Shown piece by piece: positions 19,181-28,340 of a stretch of 64,000 nucleotides of DNA; within the stretch, counting starts at the first letter, position 1; every line of letters starts with the position of its first letter. Origin of the DNA: Symbiodinium natans (lineage: Eukaryota > Sar > Dinophyceae > Suessiales > Symbiodiniaceae); assembly GCA_905221605.1 (NCBI GenBank), contig CAJNDS010000340.1, forward strand, positions 50,001 through 114,000. The letters run 5' to 3'. Position numbers and translations under genes: made by a program. The notes under the pieces are model-generated. The model did no database searches. It saw only the letters and a program-made list of their open reading frames with translations, and was not told the origin of the DNA.

Positions 19181-19250
19181 GTGCGGCTGTCAAAGCGACG
19201 GGCCCTAGCGCTCCAGAAGGATCCTCTTGCTTGCTTCATCTGTTTTGTCG
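19181..19250 (+). CDS. candidate exon, unknown product
   Basis: After GTGAGCCAG| the frame reads VRLSKRRALALQKDPLACFI and stays open to a TAG near 19,280. Donor not determined. Confidence 0.35.
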
Positions 19251-19333
19251 CTTCATGTTTTTTCAGTTTATGTTTACTTTAGCTTACTGTTTCCCTTAAT
19301 GTTCAGCATTTTGTTGTTATGTAGGGGGGGTGC

Positions 19334-19500
19334 TTTATTATTATCATTATCATCATGATTATTCTCATTTTTATTATCATTATTATTATCATCATTATTA
19401 TTCTCATCATCATTATTATTATTATGTTGTTGGTTTTTTTTTTTTTTCTCTCTCTCTCTCTCTTTCTGTTTGTGTTTTTTTTTTTGGGGGGGGGGCCGGT
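19334..19500. repeat. ATT/ATC, CT and T/G compound microsatellite
   Basis: ATTATTATC-type words, then T run, (CT)n, T run and G run. Minus-strand open frames rich in N and D come from this. Confidence 0.9.
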
Positions 19501-19587
19501 TTGTTTGGGTGCTTCGAGCTGATGGGGCATGGGGTTCAGGGTTCCCCGGGCTGCTCCAGATGTATCTCTCATGGATGCGATGATGAG

Positions 19588-19725
19588 CTGCTTTTTGCTT
19601 AGGAACCCCAAAAATATGTACAGAGACGTTCTTCCTTAGAAGGGTAATATAGGGATTATTATCATCTTTCACTTTTCGGACTTTTTTGGGGGGGGGGGGG
19701 GGAGGGGTTCTTCAGCAACTAGTAG
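19588..19725. mobile_element. family A element next to a coding-like island
   Basis: CTGCTTTTTGCTTAGGAACCCC and GGTTCTTCAGCAACTAGTAG enclose the core CTTCCTTAGAAGGGTAATAT. The island in front reads CISHGCDDEL; the sequence behind is open as FGEAWLAEGLFTAYSY. Confidence 0.65.
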
Positions 19726-19999
19726 TAAAGGTTTGGCATTTGGGGAGGCATGGCTTGCAGAGGGCCTGTTTACTGCATACTCCTACACCCTAAACGCACC
19801 TTGTTTTTTTTTTGCCCACTCCAATTTGTCATCCAAAGATTAAGGCGATTAGGGACTCACGTACCCATGTACCTTTTAACGGGCTATATAGGGAATATAG
19901 TCTACGGTATCAAATTCCCTGATTCCTTTCTAGAACTAGACAGTCATGCGGGTGCAGGGTGTATCCTGCACCTCGAGGGCAAAGCACGCCTTGACTCCT

Positions 20000-20135
20000 G
20001 AAGCCTAAACCCTAACCCTAAACCCTAAACCCTAAACTAGGCCCTAAACCTCAAACCCTAAGCCCTAAACCCGAAGCTCTGAGCCCTAATCCCTAAACCC
20101 TAAACCCTAAGCCCTAAACCCTAAACCCTAAACCC
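20000..20135. repeat. interstitial CCCTAAA tract, degenerate
   Basis: CCCTAAA with CCCTAAG and CTCAAAC variants. It follows a TGA at 19,999-20,001 that closes an open frame ending HLEGKARLDS. Confidence 0.9.
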
Positions 20136-20141
20136 TGGCAG

Positions 20142-20165
20142 CAATCCTTCAACATTCCTCGTGCG
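20142..20165 (+). CDS. candidate micro-exon
   Basis: 24 bases between CCCTGGCAG| and |GTAGTG, reading QSFNIPRA. Telomeric repeat in front, TTTAGGG words behind. Confidence 0.33.
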
Positions 20166-20472
20166 GTAGTGCATCTTTAGGGTTTAGGCTTTAGGGTTTA
20201 CCACCACTCAGCCCCCCCCCCCCCCCCCCCCTAAATCCTGAACCCATTTAACTGCCGTCGCGAATGACTCGAAGCATCACTAGGACTCGTCCAGCAGTAC
20301 CCCGGTTGGGGCGGGGACCCTTTCACACACAAGAAGCACCGTCGTTGCTCCTAGGTTACTCGGGAATGGCGAGGTGCTTCATTCATCCACAGCCCGGCAT
20401 GGCAGGTGTCTACAGGATTCTTTCAACCCTGATTCCACAACCCTCAGCCCTGATGAAGCCCCAACACCTAAA

Positions 20473-20585
20473 CCCTTGACCCCAAACCCTAAACCCCAAA
20501 ACCCCAAACCCCAAATCCTAAACCCTAAACCCTAAACCCTAATCCCTAAACCCTAAACCCTAATCCCTAAACCCTAAACCCCACC
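20473..20585. repeat. interstitial CCCTAAA tract
   Basis: CCCTAAA with CCCCAAA and CCCTAAT variants. Confidence 0.9.
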
Positions 20586-20640
20586 CCCCCGAACTATAGC
20601 TAGGCTGAGATTTCTTGTGGCCTAGCTAGCGCTCCTCCAG

Positions 20641-20707
20641 GAGCTCTTGGCGGAGTTCATCTCCCCGTCCTTTCAGAAGGCACTGCACGAGCTGGCGAGG
20701 ACTGGAG
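20641..20707 (+). CDS. candidate exon, amphipathic helix
   Basis: Framed by CGCTCCTCCAG| and GGAG|GTTTTAGGG. It reads ELLAEFISPSFQKALHELAR with strong codon bias. Among the more convincing single exons; product not recognised. Confidence 0.5.
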
Positions 20708-20739
20708 GTTTTAGGGCAGAGCTTTAAAGTAGCATGCGA

Positions 20740-20850
20740 GTTTAGGGTTTAGGGTTTAGGTTTAGGGTTTAGGGTTTAGGGTTTAGGGTTTAGGGTTTAG
20801 GGTTTGGGGTTTGGGGTTTGGGGTTTAGGGTTTAGGGTTTAGGGTTTAGT
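20740..20850. repeat. interstitial telomeric tract, TTTAGGG orientation
   Basis: About fifteen units including TTTGGGG variants. Confidence 0.95.
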
Positions 20851-21252
20851 GATCAGTTGCCGCCCTCATAAGCCTAGGGGCTGGGTAGTTAACCTTCAAC
20901 CTTTTTGGTTATACAGAAGCCTCTGACAAAAAAGGTAAACTTTTTGGGGCTATGATATTCAGCCCCCGCGGAAGTAGGGAAGGGTCAAGCCGAAGATATT
21001 GGCTCGCAGGGCCTAGTGTTCACAAGGGTTTTTTACCCCCTAAACACCCTCAACCACTTTACATTGTCATGGGCTTTTCCCATGCTCAACCCCACCCCCA
21101 CACCCCCCCCCCAAAAAAAAAAAAAAAAACCTTGCCACCCCCCGCCCAATGCCACCCTAAACCCTAAACCCTAAACCTTAAACCTCAAACCCTAAACCCT
21201 AAACCCACAACCTCTGGCCGTGAAGGATCCACAACGATCCCAAGGGTTGCAG

Positions 21253-21283
21253 CCGCGAGTTCGCTTCCGGCTTCCGAAAGTTG
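21253..21283 (+). CDS. candidate exon
   Basis: 31 bases between GGGTTGCAG| and TTG|GTGAGA, reading PRVRFRLPKV. Confidence 0.33.
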
Positions 21284-21681
21284 GTGAGAAACCGACAGGT
21301 GCTTTAGGGTTTTGGGGCTTTGGGGCGTTGGGTTTCGGGTTTAGGGTTTAGGGCGTGAGAGATGGTTTCGCTTGTAGGGCTATCGGATTTTAGGGTTTCA
21401 TAGGGAGTCAGGGATCGTAGAGTCGGAGAGAGGGCTTGGGGGTTTCGCATCCGGACGGTTTTTTCGGCTTTAGGAAGGGCCCTGGGCTTTAGGGTTTGGG
21501 GGGAGTGGGGCAGGGTTTGTGTGCGACGTCTGCCAGCGACAATCCGTTGGAGCATGCTATGCGCATTGTCGTCTTTTCAAGTAGCCTGTCCCGAATGACG
21601 TATCTCCGCGCGTCAGTTGTTGTCGGAGTATGTCTGAAGGGGTCCGGGGCTTTCTCTCATCCTTGAAACTTGGTTTCGAAG

Positions 21682-21921
21682 GGTGACCTGCAACAAGCGT
21701 CGCCCAAGACAAACAAAGCAGTAGCATCTGAGGCTTCGAGTGCAGATGCTGCAAAGGATGCAGATGCTTCGTCGGCAGTGGGCCGTCACGCAAGTACCGT
21801 TGTTCTGCGCCAGCATGTGGCAAGCCTTGGCGGTAGAACCGCCATCGAGGGTGAATCCGGCAAAAATCTGGGCACCATCAGCGGCACACCATTGCAAAGC
21901 TTGCGGTGCATGCACAAGCAG
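21682..21921 (+). CDS. candidate exon, 80 codons, alanine/serine-rich
   Basis: Between TTTCGAAG| and AAGCAG|GTTTGC a frame of 80 codons begins GDLQQASPKTNKAVASEASS and has a clear excess of G-initial codons. Minus-strand frames are also open, but + fits the codon bias and the neighbours. No family is recognised. Confidence 0.42.
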
Positions 21922-22117
21922 GTTTGCTGTGTGACTTGTTCGAAACCGGTGTCATCTCCAAGGTTTGGAGGTTTGGGTGCTTTCGGGTTGGAAAATGTAA
22001 AGGTTTAGATGGTTTAGGGCTTTGGGGGCTTCAGGGTGTTGCGCTGACCTAAGCCCCTCTCGAAAGCCCTCAACGCTGAAACTGGCCCCCACACTAGCCT
22101 CATAAGCGTTCTCTCAG

Positions 22118-22183
22118 GAAGGCCGAGCCACAAGAGCGCATGACCACATCCCACGCCCTGTATTCCTGCAGTTCCTTGTTTGA
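22118..22183 (+). CDS. candidate terminal exon
   Basis: After GTTCTCTCAG| the frame reads EGRATRAHDHIPRPVFLQFL and stops at TGA (22,181-22,183). Confidence 0.4.
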   Translation, partial: EGRATRAHDHIPRPVFLQFLV

Positions 22184-22436
22184 AGGCGGTACCTGGTTCT
22201 TGTTGCTATAATTACAACCTGAGAAGCAAAACAGGTACGCCAAAGAGGAAACCAGGCCTCCTTGCAAACGGCAGGGATCTCTTTTTACGGCTCAGTGTTT
22301 AGGGTTGACAGGGCTGCTGAATCAAAATATCTTTAAGTAGCATGAGGAATGCCCGTGATGTGATTGAAGAAGTAGCCCTAAACCCTAAGCCCCTAAAGGC
22401 CCCAGCTTTGGATTCGTCCCTAAACCCTAAGGTTAA

Positions 22437-22525
22437 GCGCTGGAAGCCCTAAAACCCTAAACCCGAAACCCTAAACCCGAAACCCTAAACCCGAAACCCT
22501 AAACCCTAAACCCTAAACCCTAAAC
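22437..22525. repeat. interstitial CCCTAAA tract
   Basis: CCCTAAA alternating with CCCGAAA (three alternations). Confidence 0.9.
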
Positions 22526-22536
22526 CGCTCTCGCAG

Positions 22537-22632
22537 GTGGAGGTAATTCCGCGGTACGGCTTCGAACCCTCTGAGGAAGGAGTAGAACTGATGCTCAGGA
22601 CCTCCGTTGGCACAAGGCATTTCGTGGCTTGA
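22537..22632 (+). CDS. candidate terminal exon
   Basis: After GCTCTCGCAG|, directly behind a telomeric tract, 31 codons begin VEVIPRYGFEPSEEGVELML and end at TGA (22,630-22,632). A TTTAGGG tract follows. Confidence 0.48.
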   Translation: MEVIPRYGFEPSEEGVELMLRTSVGTRHFVA

Positions 22633-22710
22633 GAGTGAAAGGTGTTTAGGGTTTAGGGTATAGCGTTTAGGGTTAGGGTTTAGGGTCTGGTGAGGCTTCA
22701 GGGACGTAAA

Positions 22711-22750
22711 AGAGAGAGAGAGAGAGAGAGTGAGAGAGAGAGAGAGAGAA
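22711..22750. repeat. (GA)n microsatellite
   Basis: About 20 GA dinucleotides with one TGA break. Confidence 0.95.
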
Positions 22751-22811
22751 TGGGAGGGAAACGCTCACACAGGTCGGAATGGTCAGCGCTTGAGCCCCGA
22801 ATTCTTACAAG

Positions 22812-22930
22812 GTTCGGGGCCGTGGGCGCAAAAGGGTGTGGGAAGGGGCGTGTTCGGTGCGAGGCTGACGATAGCTGTGGCCAAGCTACAGAAAGGAATG
22901 CAGGGACCGTCTGCGACATCTGCGCACCTG
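22812..22930 (+). CDS. candidate exon, cysteine-rich
   Basis: The frame reads CEADDSCGQATERNAGTVCD and on to ICAP, ending at CACCTG|GTGAGC. The acceptor is probably near 22,811 (ACAAG|G). An alternative frame (GARLTIAVAKLQKG) is also open. Confidence 0.38.
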
Positions 22931-23122
22931 GTGAGCTGAATTATAGAGGGCCCTGGAGTCGGCGGACCCCAGCACCCCAACTCTGCCAGCTCACTGCGTG
23001 GATCAGGGTTTTGGGTTTAGGGTTCATGGGTCTAGGGTTTAGGGTTTAGGGCTAGGGTTTAGGGTTTAGGATTTAGGGTTTAGGGTGTAGACTTGATGTG
23101 TCTTAAACGTCAGCCTTGTCAG

Positions 23123-23332
23123 CGAACGCCATCTTCTTGACCAATTGCTTCCTGAGCCCCACTATTTCCAAAAACCGGCGGGATCTTCGTATAGGGTTTA
23201 GGGATAAGGGATTAGGGTTTAGGGTTTAGGGTTTAGGGTTTAGGGTTTAGGTTAGTGCAATTCGGTACTTTCGGTTTTTCTCGTTTAGCGTTGGTCCCCT
23301 TTGTCCCGACAGGTTGGCTGAGGGATTTAGAG
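23123..23332 (+). CDS. two-exon chain, unknown product
   Basis: Exons 23,123-23,188 (CCTTGTCAG| to TTC|GTATAG) and 23,313-23,332 (CCCGACAG| to GAG|GTTCAG) join in phase: the first reads NAIFLTNCFLSPTISKNRRD, and the junction gives LRWLRDLE. The 124-bp intron holds TTTAGGG repeat. Confidence 0.5.
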
Positions 23333-23416
23333 GTTCAGGTGTTTAGGGGTTTCGGGTTTTATAGGGTTTAGGGTTTTACAGGGTTTAGGGTTTAGGGGTT
23401 GAGGGGTTTAGGCTTT

Positions 23417-23655
23417 GAAGTGTACGGGTTCCTATATTTCGAGCAAGGGCACCCTTTTTTGGCTAGCTTATCTTATATAAGGGAACCCATATCCAAAAAA
23501 CAGGGTAAAGGGTACCACTGGGCTACCAAGTAAGGGCGCCGAACCCAATTTTGTTAGACCCGGGAGAAACCTAGGAATAAAAAGGGTGCCCTTCTTGGTT
23601 TTAAGAGAATTATCAGGGAACCCCAACCCTAAAAACAGGAAATAAGGGCCTACTC
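23417..23655. mobile_element. two overlapping family B relics
   Basis: GGGCACCCTTTTTTGGC, ACTGGGCTACCAAGTAAGG, GAAACCTAGGAATAAAAAGG and TGGGTCCCAGTAG are family B words in both orientations, which suggests one copy inserted in or next to another. Confidence 0.5.
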
Positions 23656-23722
23656 TGGGTCCCAGTAGCCCTAAACCCTGAACCCTAATCCCTGAACCCT
23701 AAACCCGGTTTCATCTGTACAG

Positions 23723-23799
23723 AGATCTGAGAGGCCCTTGGCAGGCTGTGTGTTCTAGCTTCGGCGAGGAAGGGTCTAGTGCCAGCTCCATGGGCAAAG
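23723..23799 (+). CDS. candidate exon, serine-rich
   Basis: After CATCTGTACAG| the frame reads DLRGPWQAVCSSFGEEGSSA and ends at AAAG|GCAGAC, a GC donor. Confidence 0.4.
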
Positions 23800-24118
23800 G
23801 CAGACTAGAGCTTAGGGTTTAGGGCTTAGGGTTTGGGATTTGGGGCTTAGAGTTTGGGGTTTAGGGTTTAAAACTTAGAGCTTAGGGTTTAGGGTTGGGG
23901 GGTTTAGGTCATGGAGCTTAGGGTTTCGATGAGGCAAAAAAGTTTATGGTCTAGGGTTTAGGCTACCTACAAGAAAATGACATGGGGGTTTACGAAAATC
24001 AGGGACCCCCCAATATAGATCCCAAATAGTAGGATTCCCTTATCAAAAGAACCCACAAGAAGTACCCCTTGTTCGGAAATCCCCACATAACCCCCCAAAG
24101 GCTTTGAAACGCTCAAGG

Positions 24119-24195
24119 AGAGAACCCTAAACCCCAAACCCTAAACCCTAAACCGTAAGCCCTAAACCCTAAACCCTAAACCCTAAACCCCTAGC
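24119..24195. repeat. interstitial CCCTAAA tract
   Basis: About ten units with CCCCAAA and CCGTAAG variants. Confidence 0.9.
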
Positions 24196-24226
24196 TCCTA
24201 AACCCTAAACCCGGATTGCCCTGCAG

Positions 24227-24287
24227 GACATTTAGCAGCCTGGAGGGCGACCCAGACATCTATATCAATGAGGCGCACCGTATTTAG
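24227..24287 (+). CDS. candidate terminal exon
   Basis: After TTGCCCTGCAG| the frame reads TFSSLEGDPDIYINEAHRI and reaches TAG at 24,285-24,287. CACC|GTATTT is an alternative donor just before the stop. Confidence 0.45.
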
Positions 24288-24694
24288 GGGGAGGCCAGCA
24301 CAGCCAGTTTTTTGCAAATGATAGGCCTCATACGCTCGAGTTGTTCATCTTCTTTAGTGCAACGCTGTACCGACAGCCTACACACAAACTTGAAACCCCC
24401 GGAACCCCCTAGGCCAAAACGCATGGAAAGCCCAAACGCCGCAAATCCTAGCCCTTCCCCAACAAGATGAACAACACTAGACATCAGAATCGTAAAAGTA
24501 TTAGGTATTGAAGCGATGAATGTTCAAACAAACAATCAGAACAAGAAACGGTGCCAAACAAACGCCGTCCGACAATTTGGGCTGGCCGGTTCTCGTCCTA
24601 AATTTAAGAGCCTCCGGCTCAAGCCGCCGACCCCGCTGGAGCATAGTTGAGAGGTCTAAACCCGCTCGCATGGTTCGAAGATCACCCAGGGAAG

Positions 24695-24816
24695 GGGGTG
24701 GGGGGGGGGGGGTGGGGCGGGGGGTGGGGGGGGTGGGTGGGGGGCGTGGGGGGGGGGGGGGGGGGGGTGGGGGGGGGGTGGGGGGGGGGGGGGGGGTATG
24801 GTGGGTGGGGGTGGGG
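24695..24816. repeat. G-rich tract
   Basis: G runs separated by single T or TGG. It would favour quadruplex or triplex structure. The open frame through it is compositional. Confidence 0.95.
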
Positions 24817-25033
24817 CCGAAAACGCTGATTTTGCTGAGGGCGCCCCTACCCCCCTGTGCTGAAGCGCCTGTTTACGCTGTGCGGGTGGCGCGGTCCTCC
24901 ACGAAAAAATTGTGCACTGACGGGAAAGAGGGAGGTTTTCACCTCCTCAAACCCATCCAACACGCCGCCAGGGTCGGCGGACCCTAAACCCTAAGCCCTA
25001 AACCCTAAACCCTAAATCCGGTTTCGGCGGCAG

Positions 25034-25092
25034 CGAAGGCCCGGGTTTTGGCTTCAAGCGCAGCTGCGGGCTTTTCGAAGCGTTCGTTGTAG
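25034..25092 (+). CDS. candidate terminal exon, alanine-rich
   Basis: After TTCGGCGGCAG| the frame reads KARVLASSAAAGFSKRSL and ends at TAG (25,090-25,092). Confidence 0.42.
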
Positions 25093-25140
25093 GGGTTTAA
25101 GGTCGCCTAGCTAGGCCCTCGTGACATTGCATCTTTTCCC

Positions 25141-25218
25141 CTATGGGGTTTAGGGTTTAGGGTTTAGGGTTTAGGGTTTAGGGTTCAGGGTTCAGGGTTC
25201 AGGGTTCAGGGTTTAGGA
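25141..25218. repeat. interstitial telomeric tract, TTTAGGG orientation
   Basis: TTTAGGG units, then five TTCAGGG. Confidence 0.95.
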
Positions 25219-25352
25219 TCATATTCATGAATATCCTTCAGAGGGTTTCAAGGGCATCCTAGTCTGGTGTTGTTTATCACTTCCAGGGCTCTAACGCCGT
25301 CCAAAATCCTAAACCCTAAACCCTAAGGGGTGAGGTAACACAAAGGTTTCAG

Positions 25353-25391
25353 GCTTCTGAGAGTCGAGGAGAGGCCAAGGCGGCGCCTAAG
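25353..25391 (+). CDS. candidate 5' exon of the RCC1-like gene
   Basis: 13 codons between GGTTTCAG| and AAG|GCAGTT (GC donor) read ASESRGEAKAAPK. Spliced to the last TTTAG|GG before the RCC1-like gene they would continue in frame as GSI-M. Because the tract offers acceptors in all three phases, this is only suggestive. Confidence 0.35.
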
Positions 25392-25396
25392 GCAGT

Positions 25397-25509
25397 TTAG
25401 GGTTCAGGGTTAGGGTTTAGTTTATAGGGTTTAGGGTTTGGGGTTTAGGGTTTAGGGTTTTGGGTTTTTGGGTTTAGGGGTTAGGGTTTAGGGTTTTGGG
25501 TTTAGGGTA
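25397..25509. repeat. interstitial telomeric tract, TTTAGGG orientation
   Basis: About fifteen irregular units. The last one ends six bases before the start codon of the RCC1-like gene. Confidence 0.95.
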
Positions 25510-25514
25510 GCATC

Positions 25515-26633
25515 ATGTCCATTTCAGTCCATGTGCACCTTCTGAGTGGCCAGAGCGTGACTTTGGCAACGGAGCCAGAAGAGTCCGTCACCCGCTTGTG
25601 CCAAAGAGCCCAGGGCCCTCTAGGAGTTGGCAAGGGAAGGCTGCTGACAGCCTCTGGAGACACGCTGACCGCAGGTACGGTAAAGCGAGCACGATTACAA
25701 AGCAACGACTTGCTGACCCTGCATGTTGGACAGATTCGCATGCTTGCTTCTTCAAAATCCGACGGGGTCGCTGCCTTTGCTGCGCTCCTAGGTGATGGAT
25801 GTGTGGTGACCTGGGGCCATGCTCAGAACGGTGGTGACAGCACTGCCGTAGAAGATCAGCTCAAAACTGTGCAGCAGGTGCAAGCTTCTCTTCGTGCATT
25901 TGCTGCGATCTGTGCTGACGGATCTGTGGTGACCTGGGGCGATGCTAAATGGGGCGGCGACAGCAGTGCCGCGCAAGAGCAGCTGCAGAACGTGCAGCAG
26001 GTGCAATCTTCTGCGCAAGCATTCGCTGCGATCCGGGCTGATGGATCTGTCGTGACCTGGGGCGAGGCAGGGCGTGGCGGTCACAGCAGTGCTGTACAAG
26101 AGCAGCTCAAGAACGTGCTTCAGGTGCAATCCTCGTTTGGGGCCTTTGCCGCTATCCGGGCTGATGGAACAGTGGTGACGTGGGGCGACGCTGCGGGCGG
26201 TGGCGACAGCAGTGCCGTACAAGAGCAGCTCAAGGACGTGCAGCAGGTGCAAGCCTCGTTTGGGGCGTTTGCCGCTATCCGGGCTGATGGATCTGTGGTG
26301 ACCTGGGGCGATGCTGAGGACGGTGGCGACAGCGGTGCCGCACAAGAGCAGCTCAAGAACGTGCAGCAGGTGCAAGCTTCTCTTGGTGCGTTTGCTGCGA
26401 TCCGCGCTGATGGATCTGTGGTGACCTGGGGTGATTCGGGGCGGGGCGGCGACAGCAGTGCTGTACAAGAGCAGCTCAAGGACGTGCAGCATGTGCAAGC
26501 CTCGTGTGGGGCGTTTGCCGCTATCCGGGCTGATGGAACTGTGGTGACCTGGGGTTCAGAATACTACGGTGGCGCCAGCAGTGCCGTACAAGAGCAGCTC
26601 AACAGCGTGCGCTCAAAACTAGACCCAGACTAG
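25515..26633 (+). CDS. ubiquitin-like/RCC1-like repeat protein, intronless
   Basis: 372 residues, one exon, ATG at 25,515 and TAG at 26,631-26,633. Residues 1-75 resemble a ubiquitin-like fold (SVHVHLLSGQSVTLATEPEE near the start, LQSNDLLTLHV at its end). Residues 87-372 are seven repeats of 41 residues starting at 87, 128, 169, 210, 251, 292 and 333; the core is AFAAIRADGSVVTWGDA, then GG..S.A.QEQL..VQQVQAS. Seven units suit a closed seven-bladed propeller as in RCC1, although classical RCC1 blades are longer (about 50-60 residues). RCC1-type propellers serve as exchange factors or as interaction modules in HERC-type ubiquitin ligases; no HECT domain is present here, so the role is inferred to be binding. 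TTTAGGG repeat lies immediately upstream and a T/G/GTAT compound microsatellite downstream. No spliced leader is visible. The long minus-strand frame here is a shadow. Confidence 0.92.
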   Translation: MSISVHVHLLSGQSVTLATEPEESVTRLCQRAQGPLGVGKGRLLTASGDTLTAGTVKRARLQSNDLLTLHVGQIRMLASSKSDGVAAFAALLGDGCVVTWGHAQNGGDSTAVEDQLKTVQQVQASLRAFAAICADGSVVTWGDAKWGGDSSAAQEQLQNVQQVQSSAQAFAAIRADGSVVTWGEAGRGGHSSAVQEQLKNVLQVQSSFGAFAAIRADGTVVTWGDAAGGGDSSAVQEQLKDVQQVQASFGAFAAIRADGSVVTWGDAEDGGDSGAAQEQLKNVQQVQASLGAFAAIRADGSVVTWGDSGRGGDSSAVQEQLKDVQHVQASCGAFAAIRADGTVVTWGSEYYGGASSAVQEQLNSVRSKLDPD

Positions 26634-26678
26634 GCTTTCAACGCCTTTTTGTTTTTCAGGGGTTGCAGGTTTAAGGGT

Positions 26679-26802
26679 GTTTTTTTTTTTTTTTTTTTTG
26701 GGGGGGGGGGGGGGGGTGTGTATGTATGTATGTATGTATGTATGTATGTATGTATGTATGTATGTATCTATATATATATATATATCTCTCTCTCTCTCTT
26801 CT

Positions 26803-26836
<34 letters not shown>
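26679..26836. repeat. compound microsatellite after the RCC1-like gene
   Basis: T run, G run, (GTAT)n of about 13 units, (TA)n, then (TC)n, all contiguous. Confidence 0.95.
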
Positions 26837-26838
<2 letters not shown>

Positions 26839-26938
26839 CTTTCATGCTCGTTTGGCCATCAACCAGCCGACCCAATCAGCCAGCCAGTCTGTCGATCAGA
26901 GCACGAACCCGTTGGTCAGCCGGTGGATGGTTCAACGT

Positions 26939-26966
26939 CCCCCCCCCCCCCCCCCCCCCCCCCCCC
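26939..26966. repeat. C run of about 26
   Basis: Uninterrupted C tract between ordinary sequence. Confidence 0.95.
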
Positions 26967-27002
26967 GCCCGGCTGTTTTTCTTTTCATACTTACCCCTAA
27001 GG

Positions 27003-27111
27003 CCCTAAGGGTCCATGTACCAAAATATGGAATACTTGGGCCTTAAAGTACTTCTGATTTAGGGACTTTAAAGCCCAAATGCACAATAATGAGGTACATG
27101 GACCCTTAGGG
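27003..27111. mobile_element. family C element, complete
   Basis: CCCTAAGGGTCCATGTACC and GGTACATGGACCCTTAGGG are near-perfect inverted ends; the interior has CTTGGGCCTTAAAG and the inverse CTTTAAAGCCCAA. A family A copy follows with no gap. Confidence 0.8.
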
Positions 27112-27209
27112 TACTAATTGCTTCAGAACCCCCTCAAACAGTTAAAAACGTATTCTTCCTTATAAGGGTAATAGATTTCATTCTTTTGAGGTTCTTCAGC
27201 AAATAGTAG
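27112..27209. mobile_element. family A element fused to family C
   Basis: TACTAATTGCTTCAGAACCC and GGTTCTTCAGCAAATAGTAG with the core TTCTTCCTTATAAGGGTAAT. Confidence 0.75.
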
Positions 27210-27234
27210 TTAATCCGTGCAAAAAGCTCGCCAG

Positions 27235-27380
27235 GAAGAACCGGATGCAATGGAAACGAGCTGCTTCAAAACCCAAACCCTGTCCAACCCGTCATGCCAT
27301 CGAAAGGAGCTGCTTCAACACCCGAATCTTGTCCTTGCCCGTCATGCGAGCAGTGTGTTTGCAAGCGCTCCTGAGACCCC
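27235..27380 (+). CDS. candidate exon with internal duplication
   Basis: After AGCTCGCCAG| the frame reads EEPDAMETSCFKTQTLSNPS and goes on to RKELLQHPNLVLARHASSVF. A 50-bp segment (GAGCTGCTTCAA...CCCGTCATGC) is present twice in tandem. Confidence 0.38.
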
Positions 27381-27546
27381 CCCACCCCCCCTCCCCAGCA
27401 GGGTTTAGGGTTTAGGGTTTATGGTTTAGGGTTTGGTGTTTGGGGTTTGGGTTTAGGGTTTTAGGCTTAGTGCGCAGGGATTTGGGGTATGCCTGTCACC
27501 CTGAGGGCACCTTCTTGGGGGTACCCTATAGCCCCTAAGCCCTAAC

Positions 27547-27606
27547 ACCGTATTGAAGAATCGCAATTGGTACGTGGAGTTTCGCTCCAAGATACAAAGC
27601 GAGTAG
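27547..27606 (+). CDS. candidate terminal exon
   Basis: The frame reads TVLKNRNWYVEFRSKIQSE and stops at TAG (27,604-27,606). TTGAAG|AATCGC is a possible acceptor. Confidence 0.35.
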   Translation, partial: TVLKNRNWYVEFRSKIQSE

Positions 27607-27634
27607 GATAGCCCTAAGCGCTAAGCCCTAAAGC

Positions 27635-27674
27635 AGCTGGAGCCGGAATGGCTTCGGGTTCGTCGGGCTGCGAA
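27635..27674 (+). CDS. candidate exon running into telomeric repeat
   Basis: After CTAAAGCAG| the frame reads LEPEWLRVRRAAK. The only GT at its end is that of GG|GTTTAGGG, the first unit of the following 90-bp tract. Confidence 0.4.
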
Positions 27675-27762
27675 GGGTTTAGGGTTTAGGGTTTAGGGTT
27701 TAGGGTTTAGGGTTTAGGGTTTAGGGTTTAGGGTTTAGGGTTTAGGGTTTAGGGTTTAGGGC
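27672..27762. repeat. interstitial telomeric tract, TTTAGGG orientation
   Basis: Thirteen perfect units between two candidate exons (27,635-27,674 and 27,770-27,803). Confidence 0.95.
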
Positions 27763-27769
27763 GGTGCAG

Positions 27770-27803
27770 GGCTCTGAGATTAATCACCTCAATCTCCATT
27801 AAG
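27770..27803 (+). CDS. candidate exon with a telomeric donor
   Basis: After GCGGTGCAG| the frame reads ALRLITSISIK up to AAG|GTTTAGGGG. Confidence 0.33.
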
Positions 27804-28089
27804 GTTTAGGGGTTTAGGGTCTAAGGTTTAAGGTTTAGTAGGGTATCCAGGTTTTAGGGTTTAAGAATATAGGGTTTAGGATTGAAAGTACTTGAAAGAA
27901 TATAGGGTTTAGGGGTAAGCAAGTAGGGTTTAGGGTTGAAGGTTTAAGGTATATAGGGTTTAGGGTTTAAGGTTTAGAGTTTCGGCTCAGGCTTTGTAGG
28001 GTCTTGGGCTTACAGAACTCGAAACCTTGTTCTTGCAAGCGCCCTTCAGCAGCTGTCTAACTGGCCGTGAACAGCGTGGCCCAACATCT

Positions 28090-28340
28090 ACAAGCCTCGA
28101 CCCTACATCAAGAAAGCTAAAAACCCTAAACCCTAATTCCCCAAAAGCTTAAAACCCTAAACACCCAAACTTTGAATCCTTAATCCCTAGAAACCCTAAA
28201 CCCAAAAAACCTTGACCTTAAATCCCCCAACCTTCCGTCCTTCACCCTAAACCCTAAACACCCTAAACCTTTTATCCCTGAACCCTAAAACCCTAAAGCC
28301 CTAAAGCCCATAAAACCCTAAAACCCTAAACCCCTAAACC
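28090..28340. repeat. degenerate CCCTAAA-derived sequence
   Basis: Loose ACCCTAAA, AACCCTAA and CCTAAAAC words without regular phase; no exon signal. A candidate terminal exon just upstream (28,016-28,070, TRNLVLASALQQLSNWP then TGA) precedes it. Confidence 0.7.

Noticed and set aside
19274-19672. Asparagine/aspartate-rich minus-strand protein
   Set aside because: Translation of the ATT/ATC microsatellite and CT run.
25788-26498. 236-codon minus-strand frame
   Set aside because: Exact shadow of the seven RCC1-like repeats on +; its periodicity comes from the 123-bp unit.
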